A DNA stretch of 59,332 nt from Exiguobacterium indicum HHS 31. Its GTDB lineage: Bacteria; Bacillota; Bacilli; Exiguobacteriales; Exiguobacteriaceae. The DNA is taken from positions 1-59,332 of the forward strand of contig NZ_MPSZ01000010.1 in NCBI RefSeq assembly GCF_001939065.1, written 5' to 3'. Under the pieces are notes generated by a model. The model worked only from the letters and a program-made list of their open reading frames with translations, did no database searches and was not told the origin of the DNA. How positions within the stretch are numbered: position 1 is the stretch's first letter; the number at the start of each line of letters is the position of its first letter. The position numbers and the translations under genes were made by a program. This document shows positions 1 to 8,071 of this stretch, in pieces.

Positions 1-53
1 ATTGCGTCTTCCGTTACGTCACCCTTTATACTCCAATCAAAGGAGGTACACAA

Positions 54-821
54 ATGATGTATTCCACTCAGGAAATCGCCAAACTGACCGGCGTCACAAA
101 ACGAACACTCTATCATTATGAGACGATCGGTCTCCTCGTGCCAAAGCGCACCAATGCTGGTCACCGAAGTTACAGCAGAGAGGATCTTTTACGTTTACAA
201 CAAATCCTGCTCTACCGCTCTCTTGATTTCCCACTGTCAGAAATCCAAAGATTACTCACGCAATCTGATTCCAATCATCATACGACACTGAAAAAGCAGA
301 TTGCACTCCTTCAAGAAAAAGCTTCGCGTTATCAAATGCTTGCTCGACTCGCTGAACAGACATTACTCACCTTAAAAGGAGGACTCCCGATGAAAGACGA
401 ACAATTATTCCGCGGTTTGCGTCATGAAGAGATCGTTACGCATGAAAAACAACATGCAGATGAAGTCCAACAACACTACGGTGACACTGACGCCTATCGA
501 ATCAGTGCAAAAAGACAACGACAACGTACTCCAAATGAGAAAGAACAACTGAGCAGCATGCATAAGCAACTCGATCAGCGCTTGACGACCCTTTACCGCG
601 ACGGGCATGCGGCGACGGACCCAGACGTTCAACAAGTCGTCAAAGAACAACATGATTTCATCGATACGTACTATTACCCATGCGCATTATCTCTCTTTGC
701 CTCACTCGGTCAGATGTATGTGTCTGACGAACGGTTCCGCGCCTATTACGATGCGTATGCCCCCGGACTATCGACGTTCTATTCGGAAGCTATTTCACAC
801 TATACGCGAACATCACACTAA
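54..821 (+). CDS. MerR-family regulator with TipAS-type effector domain
   Basis: Transcriptional activator of the TipAL/Mta type. A winged-helix MerR DNA-binding domain (about residues 3-70, opening YSTQEIAKLTGVTKRTLYHY) is followed by a coiled-coil linker (about 75-110) and a TipAS-like ligand-binding domain (about 125-250), which in the family binds hydrophobic or antibiotic ligands. A GGAGG lies 7 nt before the ATG at 54; the adjacent ATG at 57 would remove one residue. The gene converges on and overlaps by 9 bp the amidohydrolase gene. A second strong Shine-Dalgarno and in-frame ATG at 390 could give a short effector-domain-only form. The target promoter is not visible. The family call is firm; the ligand is unknown. 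Confidence 0.9.
   Translation: MMYSTQEIAKLTGVTKRTLYHYETIGLLVPKRTNAGHRSYSREDLLRLQQILLYRSLDFPLSEIQRLLTQSDSNHHTTLKKQIALLQEKASRYQMLARLAEQTLLTLKGGLPMKDEQLFRGLRHEEIVTHEKQHADEVQQHYGDTDAYRISAKRQRQRTPNEKEQLSSMHKQLDQRLTTLYRDGHAATDPDVQQVVKEQHDFIDTYYYPCALSLFASLGQMYVSDERFRAYYDAYAPGLSTFYSEAISHYTRTSH
374..392 (+). promoter_or_regulatory. Internal ribosome binding site and in-frame start within the TipA-like gene
   Basis: AAAAGGAGG at 374-382 is followed after 7 nt by an in-frame ATG at 390 (codon 113, MKDEQLF). This matches the boundary between the coiled coil and the TipAS domain. A start here would give a 143-residue ligand-binding protein lacking the DNA-binding domain. Confidence 0.55.
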
Positions 822-2372
822 CGCGGCTTCCGCCTGATAAACGGTTTTTCCAGCTTGGACCGTCTCGACCAAACGGTTATTCAAGATGGCTTCCCCACGC
901 AAGCGATAGAAGTCTTCTTCAAAGATGACGAAGTCGGCATCATAGCCTGGTAAAAGCAATCCTTTTCGACCGTGTGTTTCCGTCGCGAGATGTGGATTCT
1001 TCGTAAAGAGCAACAAGGCATCAAACATCGATAACGTCTCGTTCGTTTTATTGACACGCCCTGCCGTTCCCTCGGTTGCTGCATAAAGCGACCGTCGGAC
1101 ATCGGGGTCAGAGATCGGCGCATCTGCTCCGCCGCACAATAATGCGCCGGTCTCAGCTAACGAACGTAAACGGTAACTCCAGTCTAAGCGGTTCAATCCG
1201 AGTCGATCGACGATGAAGTCGGCGTCATCCAGTAAAAAGACTGGTTGAACGTCAATCAAGACCGGTAACTTCCGAATTCGCGCAAGCGTTTCTGGTCGGA
1301 CGACCGTCGCATGAATGATGCGATCGCGTTTCCCTTTTGGTGCCGGATACTTCTCGAGCACCTGTACGAACCGCTCGATCGCTAAATCACCGATGACATG
1401 TGCCGCGACTGTGAATCCATAACTACGTGCGCGTTTGACGAGTTGTTCGAGTTGTTCTGGCGTATGCACTTCGATACCACGTGTCGTCGGATCATCGGAA
1501 TAACCACGACCGAGAAGAGCGGTTCGTCCTCCGAGCGCGCCGTCGACGAACAGTTTCATCGCACCGATTGACATCGTTGACGGTAAAGTAGGTTGTTGTT
1601 GCACGAACTCATCGATGACAAGATGATGCACGAGCAGATGCGTATGGAAGCCTGTCTCTTGCGTCACTTCCTTATAAGCTTGCAAGATGTCCGCGACATC
1701 CCCGTGATACGACAAGTCTTCTGTGTGTGCCGCAATGATGCCATATTGGTATAAGTTCTTAATGGCTGACCGAAGGGACGCTTTATTCCGCTCCAAGTTT
1801 CCAGCTTGTAACGCATATAAAGGTTCAAGCGCCGCATCGTACAAGAATCCGTCAGCTTCTCCATTATCCGATAAACCGACCTTCCCACCTTCGATGACAG
1901 TCGACGCTTTATATCCGAGCTGTTGGAACAAGACATCGTTGACAAGTGCTGTATGCCGGTCTGTTCGTTTCAACAAGGCAGGTGCATCAGGGAACAACTG
2001 ATTGAGCCATGCTTTCGTCGGTGCACGATCAAGCTTCGTTTCGTCATAGCCTTCTGCCACATGGATCCCATTGACTGGTTCAGCCTTGAGAAAAGCTTGT
2101 CCTAACGCTTCAAGCGTCGTATAACGCGAGGCATCGACACGATTGATCGCTTCCCCGTAACCGATCAGATGAATATGCGCATCCGTAAAGGCTGGATATA
2201 CAGCTTTTCCGTTCAAGTCGTGAATCTGATCAATACGTCTACCGAAACGGCGGCGTAGCTTTCCTTCTTCCCCCATCGCGATGATCCGCGTCTTCTCGAC
2301 GAACATCGCTGAATGGACATCCTCTTCGTGTGCCATCGTTCGAATTAATCCGTTTACGTATAGTGTTCCCAT
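813..2372 (-). CDS. Amidohydrolase, YtcJ-like
   Basis: Metal-dependent amidohydrolase of the YtcJ/Amidohydro_3 type (519 aa). The N-terminal beta-sandwich strand (TLYVNGLIRTM) leads into the metal-binding HxH motif in FTDAHIHLIGYGEAI. Later come the barrel segment AAHVIGDLAIERFV and the C-terminal GADAPI motif with the conserved Asp. Substrate cannot be predicted; family members act on diverse amides and formamides. The frame is open further upstream to 2510, but the start at 2372 is chosen because AGAGGAG lies just before it and the upstream part crosses the ezrA terminator and the end of ezrA. It is transcribed in the ezrA direction but probably separated from it by that terminator. Family certain, substrate unknown. 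Confidence 0.88.
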   Translation of the reverse strand: MGTLYVNGLIRTMAHEEDVHSAMFVEKTRIIAMGEEGKLRRRFGRRIDQIHDLNGKAVYPAFTDAHIHLIGYGEAINRVDASRYTTLEALGQAFLKAEPVNGIHVAEGYDETKLDRAPTKAWLNQLFPDAPALLKRTDRHTALVNDVLFQQLGYKASTVIEGGKVGLSDNGEADGFLYDAALEPLYALQAGNLERNKASLRSAIKNLYQYGIIAAHTEDLSYHGDVADILQAYKEVTQETGFHTHLLVHHLVIDEFVQQQPTLPSTMSIGAMKLFVDGALGGRTALLGRGYSDDPTTRGIEVHTPEQLEQLVKRARSYGFTVAAHVIGDLAIERFVQVLEKYPAPKGKRDRIIHATVVRPETLARIRKLPVLIDVQPVFLLDDADFIVDRLGLNRLDWSYRLRSLAETGALLCGGADAPISDPDVRRSLYAATEGTAGRVNKTNETLSMFDALLLFTKNPHLATETHGRKGLLLPGYDADFVIFEEDFYRLRGEAILNNRLVETVQAGKTVYQAEAALV

Positions 2373-2393
2373 TCCACTCACTCCTCTTTTTAC

Positions 2394-2421
2394 AAAAATA
2401 GGGTGACCATGACGGTCACCC
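2394..2421 (-). terminator. Terminator after ezrA
   Basis: GGGTGACC and GGTCACCC form an 8-bp stem with a 5-nt loop, followed on the minus strand by a short U-rich tract. It separates ezrA from the amidohydrolase gene. Confidence 0.7.
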
Positions 2422-2439
2422 TGAATTGTCGATCCTGAT

Positions 2440-4146
2440 TTAAACGTGCAATGTTTCTTCTGGTGCACACGACCGTTTAATACGTTCGATCGCGGCCGGA
2501 TCGTATTCATTTAGGACACGTTCCGCTAAGACAATCGTTCGTTCATAGTCTCCCGCTAAGAACTTCGTTTCCGCGATCGTCAGCGACATATGTATCTCGT
2601 TGTCGTGGCGACGGTACCGGTTCGCATACTGGACGAGCCGTTCGGCATACGTGACTTCGAACACTAATGTATCTAACCGTTCTTGCACATGTTTAAACGT
2701 TTCTTGGACGTCTTGACTTTGTGCGACGATCGATCGAACGTTAAACGGTAACTCCTCTAACCGTGTCTCAAGCGTCTGCAGTGAACGATTCGCATTTCGG
2801 AGCGCTTCTTCCACCTCAGCCGGTAAATTCGGTAATCCGAGTCGTTTCAGACGGAGACGTGTCTGCGACAGCTGATGACGCCATTCGACGATTCGTTCGC
2901 GAACTTCCGTCTCTTCTTTTCGAAGTGCTTGGAGTTCGATCGTAAAGCGTTCGTACTGAATCATCAACTGTTCTTCGAGGCGAATCGCATCGCGCATCTG
3001 ATCTTCGAGCATACTGAACGGGATGATTTTTCCGGCAATCGACTCATCGAGATCTTTTGCTGCTTCAAACAGTAGCTCTTCGTCACGCTGGATTGTCTCA
3101 TAGTGAATCCCTAAATCTGCTGAGATTTCATATTTTTCACGTAGGATGCTGAACTCTTGTGCCAATTGATGAATCCGTTCACGCATCCGTAGCGCTTTTT
3201 GTTTCAAGAATTGGTTTTCTTTTTTCACTTGATGACGCGCATCGACCTCACGACGGAACGTATCATACATTTGATCCACATCGGCCGATAACTGTTGAAT
3301 CGCCTCTTCCAAACCGTCGACTTCTAGCATTTCGATTTTTTCAGAAAGGCTCAGACGTTGTTCCTCGAACCGTTTGATCTCGGATTGGAGACCGAGTGGT
3401 TCAAGTGGATACCCATCTAATGACATTTCCTTATAGCCCGCTCCGAGCTGATCAATCCGTTGACGCAATTCATGAGCGAGAATCTTCCATTGTTTCGGTA
3501 CGAGTTCGACGAGTTGACGCGTCGTTGCTACTTCTTGCTCGAGTAACAAACTTGTTTCATACGCCTTCGTCACTTCACCTGAAGCTTCGTACTGACACAT
3601 CTCATTCCAGTGCGCGTCGATTTTTTCACTTCGTTCTTCGAGACGCGCAAGCGCCGGACCGAATGAGTTCGCTTGAATCAATAATGATTTCCGAACTTGC
3701 CCTGAATCGGCTTCCCCTTGCGCTTTCAGTTCGGCTAGAACCGATTGATTCGTTTTGAACGTCGACATCTCGACGAGCATCTCATCGATCAACCCTTCGA
3801 GTTCTGCAATCAATTGTTCCGTTACTTCGAGGTCATTCTTGACGGCGATGAACCGATATTTATCGAGCGCTTCCTCCGCCCGGTAAAGTGTCTCATCGAT
3901 TTGGGCGACGTGGACCGTTAATAACTCTTCCCACGCTTGATGCCAGGAGCTGAACTTCGTCTCCGTCTCACCCGCCATCGGTAGTTGCTTTAAGTCCTGC
4001 AACTCCTTTGGAATCGATGCACTGACGATGCCTTGTTTGCGCATATCAAGTTCATCGATTTTCGTGTAGTATTTTTTTCGACTGATCATGCTAAACAGCA
4101 TGACGAGTAATACGATGACGATGACTCCGATCACCCATGCCCACAT
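2440..4146 (-). CDS. ezrA: Septation ring formation regulator EzrA
   Basis: EzrA is a membrane-anchored negative regulator of FtsZ ring assembly that also helps recruit PBP1 to the septum. The 568-residue length is typical. One N-terminal transmembrane helix (about residues 3-21, WVIGVIVIVLLVMLF) is followed by a basic stop-transfer segment (SRKKYYTKIDEL) and a nearly continuous series of cytoplasmic coiled coils, as in the spectrin-like family. A GGAGG lies 9 nt before the ATG. Position next to ytsP and rpsD matches Bacillus. It is likely monocistronic, with a hairpin terminator just downstream. Confidence 0.95.
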   Translation of the reverse strand: MWAWVIGVIVIVLLVMLFSMISRKKYYTKIDELDMRKQGIVSASIPKELQDLKQLPMAGETETKFSSWHQAWEELLTVHVAQIDETLYRAEEALDKYRFIAVKNDLEVTEQLIAELEGLIDEMLVEMSTFKTNQSVLAELKAQGEADSGQVRKSLLIQANSFGPALARLEERSEKIDAHWNEMCQYEASGEVTKAYETSLLLEQEVATTRQLVELVPKQWKILAHELRQRIDQLGAGYKEMSLDGYPLEPLGLQSEIKRFEEQRLSLSEKIEMLEVDGLEEAIQQLSADVDQMYDTFRREVDARHQVKKENQFLKQKALRMRERIHQLAQEFSILREKYEISADLGIHYETIQRDEELLFEAAKDLDESIAGKIIPFSMLEDQMRDAIRLEEQLMIQYERFTIELQALRKEETEVRERIVEWRHQLSQTRLRLKRLGLPNLPAEVEEALRNANRSLQTLETRLEELPFNVRSIVAQSQDVQETFKHVQERLDTLVFEVTYAERLVQYANRYRRHDNEIHMSLTIAETKFLAGDYERTIVLAERVLNEYDPAAIERIKRSCAPEETLHV

Positions 4147-4304
4147 TTGTCACGACCTCCACTCTGTCCTACGACTTTAGATTTTCTCTAAATCGCAATA
4201 ATCTTATCCTTATAATAGTATAGCGCAACCGTTTTGCATAGATTTACAAAGGCTTTTCCTGATTTCTTCCGCTGTTTTGAATCCTTTTTCCAAAAATCAA
4301 TTGT

Positions 4305-4333
4305 TTGTCAGCTACGCGAAAACTCGTTAAACT
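4305..4333 (+). promoter_or_regulatory. Predicted SigA promoter of the fRMsr gene
   Basis: TTGTCA (4305-4310) and TAAACT (4328-4333) with a 17-nt spacer, ending 36 bp upstream of the start codon. Confidence 0.6.
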
Positions 4334-4369
4334 AAGAAAAATACACTTTTCACGGGAGGAATTTTTATT

Positions 4370-4855
4370 ATGTTCGAAACAAAGACATATGAAGGTGACC
4401 GGACGAAACAATACGACATGCTATCAAAACAACTCGATGCGCTATTAATGGGAGAAGACAATCAAGTCGCGAACTTATCGAATGCGAGCGCGTTGCTCAA
4501 CCAGTTCCTCGACCGTATCAACTGGGTCGGCTTCTATTTGACGGATACGGAGCAAAACCAACTCGTCCTCGGGCCGTTCCAAGGACTTCCAGCATGCGTC
4601 CGTATTCCATTTGGTCGTGGTGTCTGCGGAACGTCCGCAGCAGAACAGACGACACAACGAATCGAAGATGTGCATCAGTTCCCAGGTCACATCGCATGTG
4701 ACGCGGCTTCGAATTCAGAAATCGTCATTCCACTCGTCAAAGACGGACAAACGATCGGTGTCCTCGATATCGACAGCCCAGAATTCAACCGTTTTGACGA
4801 AGTCGATCAAGCTGGTCTAGAAGCATTCTGTACGACACTGCTTCGCCATCTGTAA
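4370..4855 (+). CDS. Free methionine-(R)-sulfoxide reductase (GAF domain, YtsP-like)
   Basis: Cytoplasmic enzyme reducing free L-methionine-(R)-sulfoxide with thioredoxin as donor. The whole 161-residue protein is one GAF domain (NWVGFYLTD, GRGVCGTSA, SEIVIPLVKDG, GVLDIDSP). Three cysteines at 76, 86 and 110 keep the spacing of the catalytic and resolving cysteines of E. coli fRMsr (84, 94, 118), which supports activity. GGGAGG precedes the ATG. The Bacillus orthologue ytsP has the same neighbours, ezrA and rpsD. A predicted promoter is at 4305-4333. Confidence 0.92.
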   Translation: MFETKTYEGDRTKQYDMLSKQLDALLMGEDNQVANLSNASALLNQFLDRINWVGFYLTDTEQNQLVLGPFQGLPACVRIPFGRGVCGTSAAEQTTQRIEDVHQFPGHIACDAASNSEIVIPLVKDGQTIGVLDIDSPEFNRFDEVDQAGLEAFCTTLLRHL

Positions 4856-4861
4856 TTCTGA

Positions 4862-4890
4862 TTGACAGTCGATTGTCCACACCGTATACT
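4862..4890 (+). promoter_or_regulatory. rpsD promoter
   Basis: Consensus TTGACA (4862-4867) and TATACT (4885-4890) with a 17-nt spacer. It starts a leader of about 190 nt before rpsD. Confidence 0.85.
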
Positions 4891-4896
4891 TGTAAA

Positions 4897-5088
4897 AGTG
4901 CAGAAATGATAACGATAGCGGTCAAATCGCTTACGTATCACATTTCATGACTCGGTGAATAACCGGAGGGGCATCGTGTAACTTTGCTATCAAGCGAGGG
5001 TGCCACATCATGAAATGGGCGTAATGTGGGTTTGATGGCGTTATTATTTTTATGCAAATAATAACGAACAATAAGGAGGAGTCTTATT
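4897..5088 (+). ncRNA. Ribosomal protein S4 leader (autoregulatory 5' UTR)
   Basis: About 190 nt of untranslated leader precedes rpsD. It contains complementary blocks, for example TCATTTCATGA-like and TCATGAAATG arms around 4940 and 5010, and a later hairpin near 5038-5070 just before the Shine-Dalgarno. In Firmicutes rpsD is autogenously repressed by S4 binding such a leader. The assignment rests on position, length and visible pairing; I have not scored it against the Rfam model. Confidence 0.7.
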
Positions 5089-5688
5089 ATGGCTCGCTAT
5101 ACAGGTCCAGCTTGGAAACTCTCACGTCGTCTCGGTATCTCACTTACTGAAACAGGAAAAGAAATCGCAAAACGCCCTTACGCACCAGGTCAACACGGTA
5201 ACAGCCGTCGTAAAGTATCTGAGTACGGTCTTCAACTTCAAGCGAAGCAAACACTTCGTCACATGTACGGAGTAAACGAACGCCAATTCAACCGTATCTT
5301 CAACGATGCTGGCAAAATGCCTGGTATCCACGGTGAGAACTTCATGTTCTTACTCGAAGCACGTCTTGATAACGTCGTTTACCGTATGGGTATGGCTCGT
5401 ACACGTCGTGCTGCTCGTCAGCTCGTCAACCACGGTCACATCCAAGTTGATGGACAACGCGTTGATATCCCATCATTCCGCGTGAAACCAGGTCAAACGA
5501 TCTCAGTTCGCGAAAAATCGAAGAACTTTGTCGTTATCAAAGAAGCACTCGAAGTTGCTCCAGCAACTAAAGACTTCGTTACTTTCGATGCTGAGAAGCT
5601 CGAAGGAACGTTCGTCCGTCTTCCTGAGCGTTCTGAATTGAACGATCAAATCCAAGAACAACTCGTCGTCGAGTACTACTCACGTTAA
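5089..5688 (+). CDS. rpsD: 30S ribosomal protein S4
   Basis: Primary 16S rRNA-binding protein that nucleates small-subunit assembly, and likely autorepressor of its own leader. At 199 aa it has the usual Firmicutes length. It begins [16 protein letters not shown], then the [10 protein letters not shown] motif, and carries an S4 RNA-binding domain around residues 90-150 ([26 protein letters not shown]). There is no zinc-binding CxxC near the N-terminus, so it is the C-minus form. AAGGAGG precedes the ATG, and a strong terminator follows the stop codon. The codon use is that of a highly expressed gene. Confidence 0.98.
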   Translation: MARYTGPAWKLSRRLGISLTETGKEIAKRPYAPGQHGNSRRKVSEYGLQLQAKQTLRHMYGVNERQFNRIFNDAGKMPGIHGENFMFLLEARLDNVVYRMGMARTRRAARQLVNHGHIQVDGQRVDIPSFRVKPGQTISVREKSKNFVVIKEALEVAPATKDFVTFDAEKLEGTFVRLPERSELNDQIQEQLVVEYYSR

Positions 5689-5699
5689 TCGATTGTTCC

Positions 5700-5727
5700 A
5701 GCACTCACTTCGGTGGGTGCTTTTTTT
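5700..5727 (+). terminator. rpsD terminator
   Basis: GCACTCAC, TTCG tetraloop, GTGGGTGC, then seven T. Canonical intrinsic terminator. Confidence 0.9.
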
Positions 5728-5783
5728 ATGCCTATGACTAAAATGTATACCTGGTCTTAAAAAAAGAGTGACGTCATTCATCC

Positions 5784-5822
5784 GTTTGTGTTAACCTTTA
5801 AATATACATAGTTAACACAAAC
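5784..5822 (+). promoter_or_regulatory. BirA-type operator upstream of bioY
   Basis: GTTTGTGTTAAC (5784-5795) and its exact reverse complement GTTAACACAAAC (5811-5822) flank a 15-nt AT-rich spacer. The TTAAC core arms and the spacer size match the biotin repressor (BirA) operators of Firmicutes, and the next gene is bioY. It probably overlaps the bioY promoter. Confidence 0.8.
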
Positions 5823-5841
5823 AGAAAAGAGGACTTCATTC

Positions 5842-6369
5842 ATGAAAACAAGAGATTTAACATTCATCGCCCTTGGTGCTGCCATCATCGCAGCCGTCAG
5901 TTCTTTGCCACAGATTCAACTTGTCGGTGCTGTTCCAATCACGCTCCAGATGCTCGCGATCATGACGGTCAGCGCGATTCTCGGTGGAAAACGTGGTGGA
6001 CTCGCTGTCTTGATTTTCTTATTACTGGCAGCAGCTGGTCTACCGGTGCTTGGCGGAAAAGGCGGACTAGCCCCATTCGTCGGACCAACCGTTGGTTATT
6101 TGATTGCCTTTCCGATTGCTGGATTCTTCATCGGACTTGTTGCTGAAAAAACGCGTCGCTTCGTTCCCCTCTTCATCGGGATGATCGTCTTCGGACTTGG
6201 TTTAGTCTACTTGCTTGGAACATTCGGTTTAATGGCTGTACTCGATCTATCGTTCAAAGATGCCTTTGCGATCAACTATCCTTTTGTCTTATGGGATACG
6301 ATCAAAGCCGTCATCGCCACAACAATCGCCGTTCGCTTGTTGCCACTCCGTTTATTCCGGACAGCTTAA
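5842..6369 (+). CDS. bioY: Biotin transporter BioY (ECF substrate-binding subunit)
   Basis: Integral membrane S-component for biotin uptake. It works alone at low capacity or with the ECF module (EcfA1A2T), which is not in this window. The 175-residue protein has about six hydrophobic helices. BioY signatures include PITLQMLAIM early and GGLAPFVGPTVGYLIAFP mid-protein, followed by WDTIKAVIA. AGAGGA lies before the ATG. A perfect BirA-type palindrome just upstream indicates repression by biotinyl-BirA. Terminated by a bidirectional hairpin shared with convergent tyrS. Confidence 0.95.
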   Translation: MKTRDLTFIALGAAIIAAVSSLPQIQLVGAVPITLQMLAIMTVSAILGGKRGGLAVLIFLLLAAAGLPVLGGKGGLAPFVGPTVGYLIAFPIAGFFIGLVAEKTRRFVPLFIGMIVFGLGLVYLLGTFGLMAVLDLSFKDAFAINYPFVLWDTIKAVIATTIAVRLLPLRLFRTA

Positions 6370-6405
6370 AAAAACGCTCTCTGCATCTAAGTGCAGGGAG
6401 CGTTT
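6367..6405. terminator. Bidirectional terminator between bioY and tyrS
   Basis: AAACGCTCTCTGCA and TGCAGGGAGCGTTT pair over 14 bp around a 6-nt loop, with A/T tracts on both sides. Confidence 0.85.
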
Positions 6406-6414
6406 CGTATATCA

Positions 6415-7662
6415 TCAAGCATGCTCGACGACGAAGTATTTTTTCTTTCCGCGACGTACGATCGTAAAGCGACCGATTGCATCAGCTTCCGTGATTTCTT
6501 TCGTTAAATCTTGCTCGCGTTCTCCGTTCAGGTAGATCGCACCGTTCGTAACGTCTTCACGTGCTTGACGTTTTGACGGACTGATCTTCGCCTCAACGAG
6601 AACGTCGACGAGGTTTGTCGCTTCACCGAGTGTAAAGCGTGGCATTCCTTTGAACGCATCTTCGATATCTTCGACTTGCAACGATTTAATGTCTCCACTA
6701 AAGAGTGCCGTCGTAATACGTTGCGCTTGTGTCAGCCCTTCTTCACCATGGACGAGAACTGTCATCTCTTCTGCGAGACGACGTTGCGCGACACGCTTCT
6801 CTGGTGCTGCCTTGACTTCTTCTGCGAGCGCGTCGAGTTCTTCGTGCGTTAAGAACGTGAAGTATTTCAAGAACTTGATGACGTCAAGATCGTCAACGTT
6901 GAACCAGAATTGGTAGAACTCGTACGGTGACGTTTTGTCAGCGTCTAACCAAACCGCACCACCTGCTGTCTTACCGAATTTTTGACCGTCTGCTTTTGTA
7001 ACAAGCGGTACCGTCAATCCGAATGCTTTTTCTTCATGACCCGCACGACGAATCAATTCCATCCCTGCTGTGATGTTCCCCCACTGGTCACTACCTCCGA
7101 CTTGAAGGCGGCATCCTTTGTCTTCGTAGAGTTTCAAGAAGTCAAACGATTGAAGTAACATGTATGAGAACTCAGTGAATGAGATCCCGTTTTGAAGTCG
7201 TGAGTCAACAGAGTCTTTCGCAAGCATGTAGCTGACCGGAAAGTGTTTTCCAATATCGCGTAAGAAATCGATGATCGTCAAATCTTTCGTCCAGTCCAGG
7301 TTATTGGCGATCGTGACCGGGTTTTCTCCTTCAAGTGGTAAGAAACGTGACAACTGGTCCTTAATCCGATTCGCGAACTCTTCGACGATATCCGATGTAT
7401 TCAACGAACGTTCTGTTGCGCGACCACTCGGGTCTCCGATCATTCCCGTTGCTCCACCAACGAGACCTACGACATGGTGTCCTGCTTGTTGGAATCGTTT
7501 TAAGACTAAGATCGGCAACAGGTGTCCGATGTGAAGTGAATCCGCTGTTGGATCAAATCCTGTGTAAAGTGTCGTTGGTGTCTCGAGTAATGTCTTCAAT
7601 CCTTCTTCATCCGTCATCTGGTTAATTAAACCGCGAAATTCTAAATCCTCTAATAACGTCAT
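6415..7662 (-). CDS. tyrS: Tyrosyl-tRNA synthetase
   Basis: Class I aminoacyl-tRNA synthetase charging tRNA-Tyr. 415 aa. HIGH signature HIGHL in ADSLHIGHLLP, tyrosine-pocket motif GSDQWGN, and KMSKS-type loop KFGKT in DGQKFGKTAGG. A C-terminal S4-like domain (about residues 345-410, FTLGEATNLVDVLVEAKI) binds the tRNA anticodon stem and variable arm. GGAGGAG precedes the ATG. Expression is expected to be controlled by the T-box leader immediately upstream, so it rises when tRNA-Tyr is uncharged. Confidence 0.98.
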   Translation of the reverse strand: MTLLEDLEFRGLINQMTDEEGLKTLLETPTTLYTGFDPTADSLHIGHLLPILVLKRFQQAGHHVVGLVGGATGMIGDPSGRATERSLNTSDIVEEFANRIKDQLSRFLPLEGENPVTIANNLDWTKDLTIIDFLRDIGKHFPVSYMLAKDSVDSRLQNGISFTEFSYMLLQSFDFLKLYEDKGCRLQVGGSDQWGNITAGMELIRRAGHEEKAFGLTVPLVTKADGQKFGKTAGGAVWLDADKTSPYEFYQFWFNVDDLDVIKFLKYFTFLTHEELDALAEEVKAAPEKRVAQRRLAEEMTVLVHGEEGLTQAQRITTALFSGDIKSLQVEDIEDAFKGMPRFTLGEATNLVDVLVEAKISPSKRQAREDVTNGAIYLNGEREQDLTKEITEADAIGRFTIVRRGKKKYFVVEHA

Positions 7663-7693
7663 TGTGTCTCCTCCTAAAGTTCACTTTTAACAA

Positions 7694-7920
7694 TAAAAAA
7701 CCGTCCCTTCGTCTAAGACGAAGGGACGGAAGATTCCGTGGTACCACCCTGATTGCCCTTTTAAAAAGGACCACTTGGTTCGTCGATAACGGGACGGACC
7801 GCTTGATTTCTCAAGAAACTCCTGGAAGCGTAATTCATAAGTTCACTGTGTCCTAGTTCGCAGCACCACTAGGTCTCTGTCACAGGGAGTGACTTACTAC
7901 TGTATTCCGATCACTGTTTA
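7694..7920 (-). ncRNA. T-box leader of tyrS
   Basis: The conserved T-box sequence, on the minus strand AGGGTGGTACCACGGAATC, lies at 7732-7750. It is followed by a terminator hairpin, a 14-bp GC-rich stem at 7701-7729 with a U-tract at 7695-7700. Upstream stem I elements extend to about 7915. A UAC triplet (minus strand, 7832-7830) sits in the region expected for the specifier loop and would read tRNA-Tyr; this placement is inferred, not folded. The leader lies directly upstream of tyrS. Confidence 0.9.
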
Positions 7921-7957
7921 ACGTATCATATGAAAATAAGATGGTTTCATGATACGT
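7921..7957. repeat. Interrupted inverted repeat at the tyrS promoter
   Basis: ACGTATCAT plus GAAA (split by an extra AT) pairs with TTTCATGATACGT around a 9-nt loop. It covers the predicted tyrS -10 and the first transcribed bases. It could be an operator or a leader hairpin. Confidence 0.6.
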
Positions 7958-7978
7958 CGAAGGCGAATCCGCTGTCAA
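7949..7978 (-). promoter_or_regulatory. Predicted tyrS promoter
   Basis: On the minus strand, TTGACA (7978-7973) and TATCAT (7954-7949) with an 18-nt spacer, placed to start the T-box leader. The -10 lies inside one arm of an inverted repeat at 7921-7957. Confidence 0.65.
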
Positions 7979-8001
7979 GCCAAAATTAAGCAATGGATTT
8001 A

Positions 8002-8010
8002 TGGTATAAT
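8002..8010 (+). promoter_or_regulatory. Extended -10 promoter for the PBP gene
   Basis: TGGTATAAT is an extended -10 element about 60 bp upstream of the PBP start; the -35 region is AT-rich and poor. The gene-free interval 7663-8071 is thus explained by the tyrS T-box leader plus two divergent promoters. Confidence 0.6.
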
Positions 8011-8071
8011 ACGTCTATCTGTGATTTAATATTAATTTACACCTAAGTTTAAGATGCAAAGGAGATCATTT

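Noticed and set aside
2373-2510. N-terminal extension of the amidohydrolase
   Set aside because: It crosses a terminator and the ezrA 3' end; a proper ribosome site exists at the shorter start.
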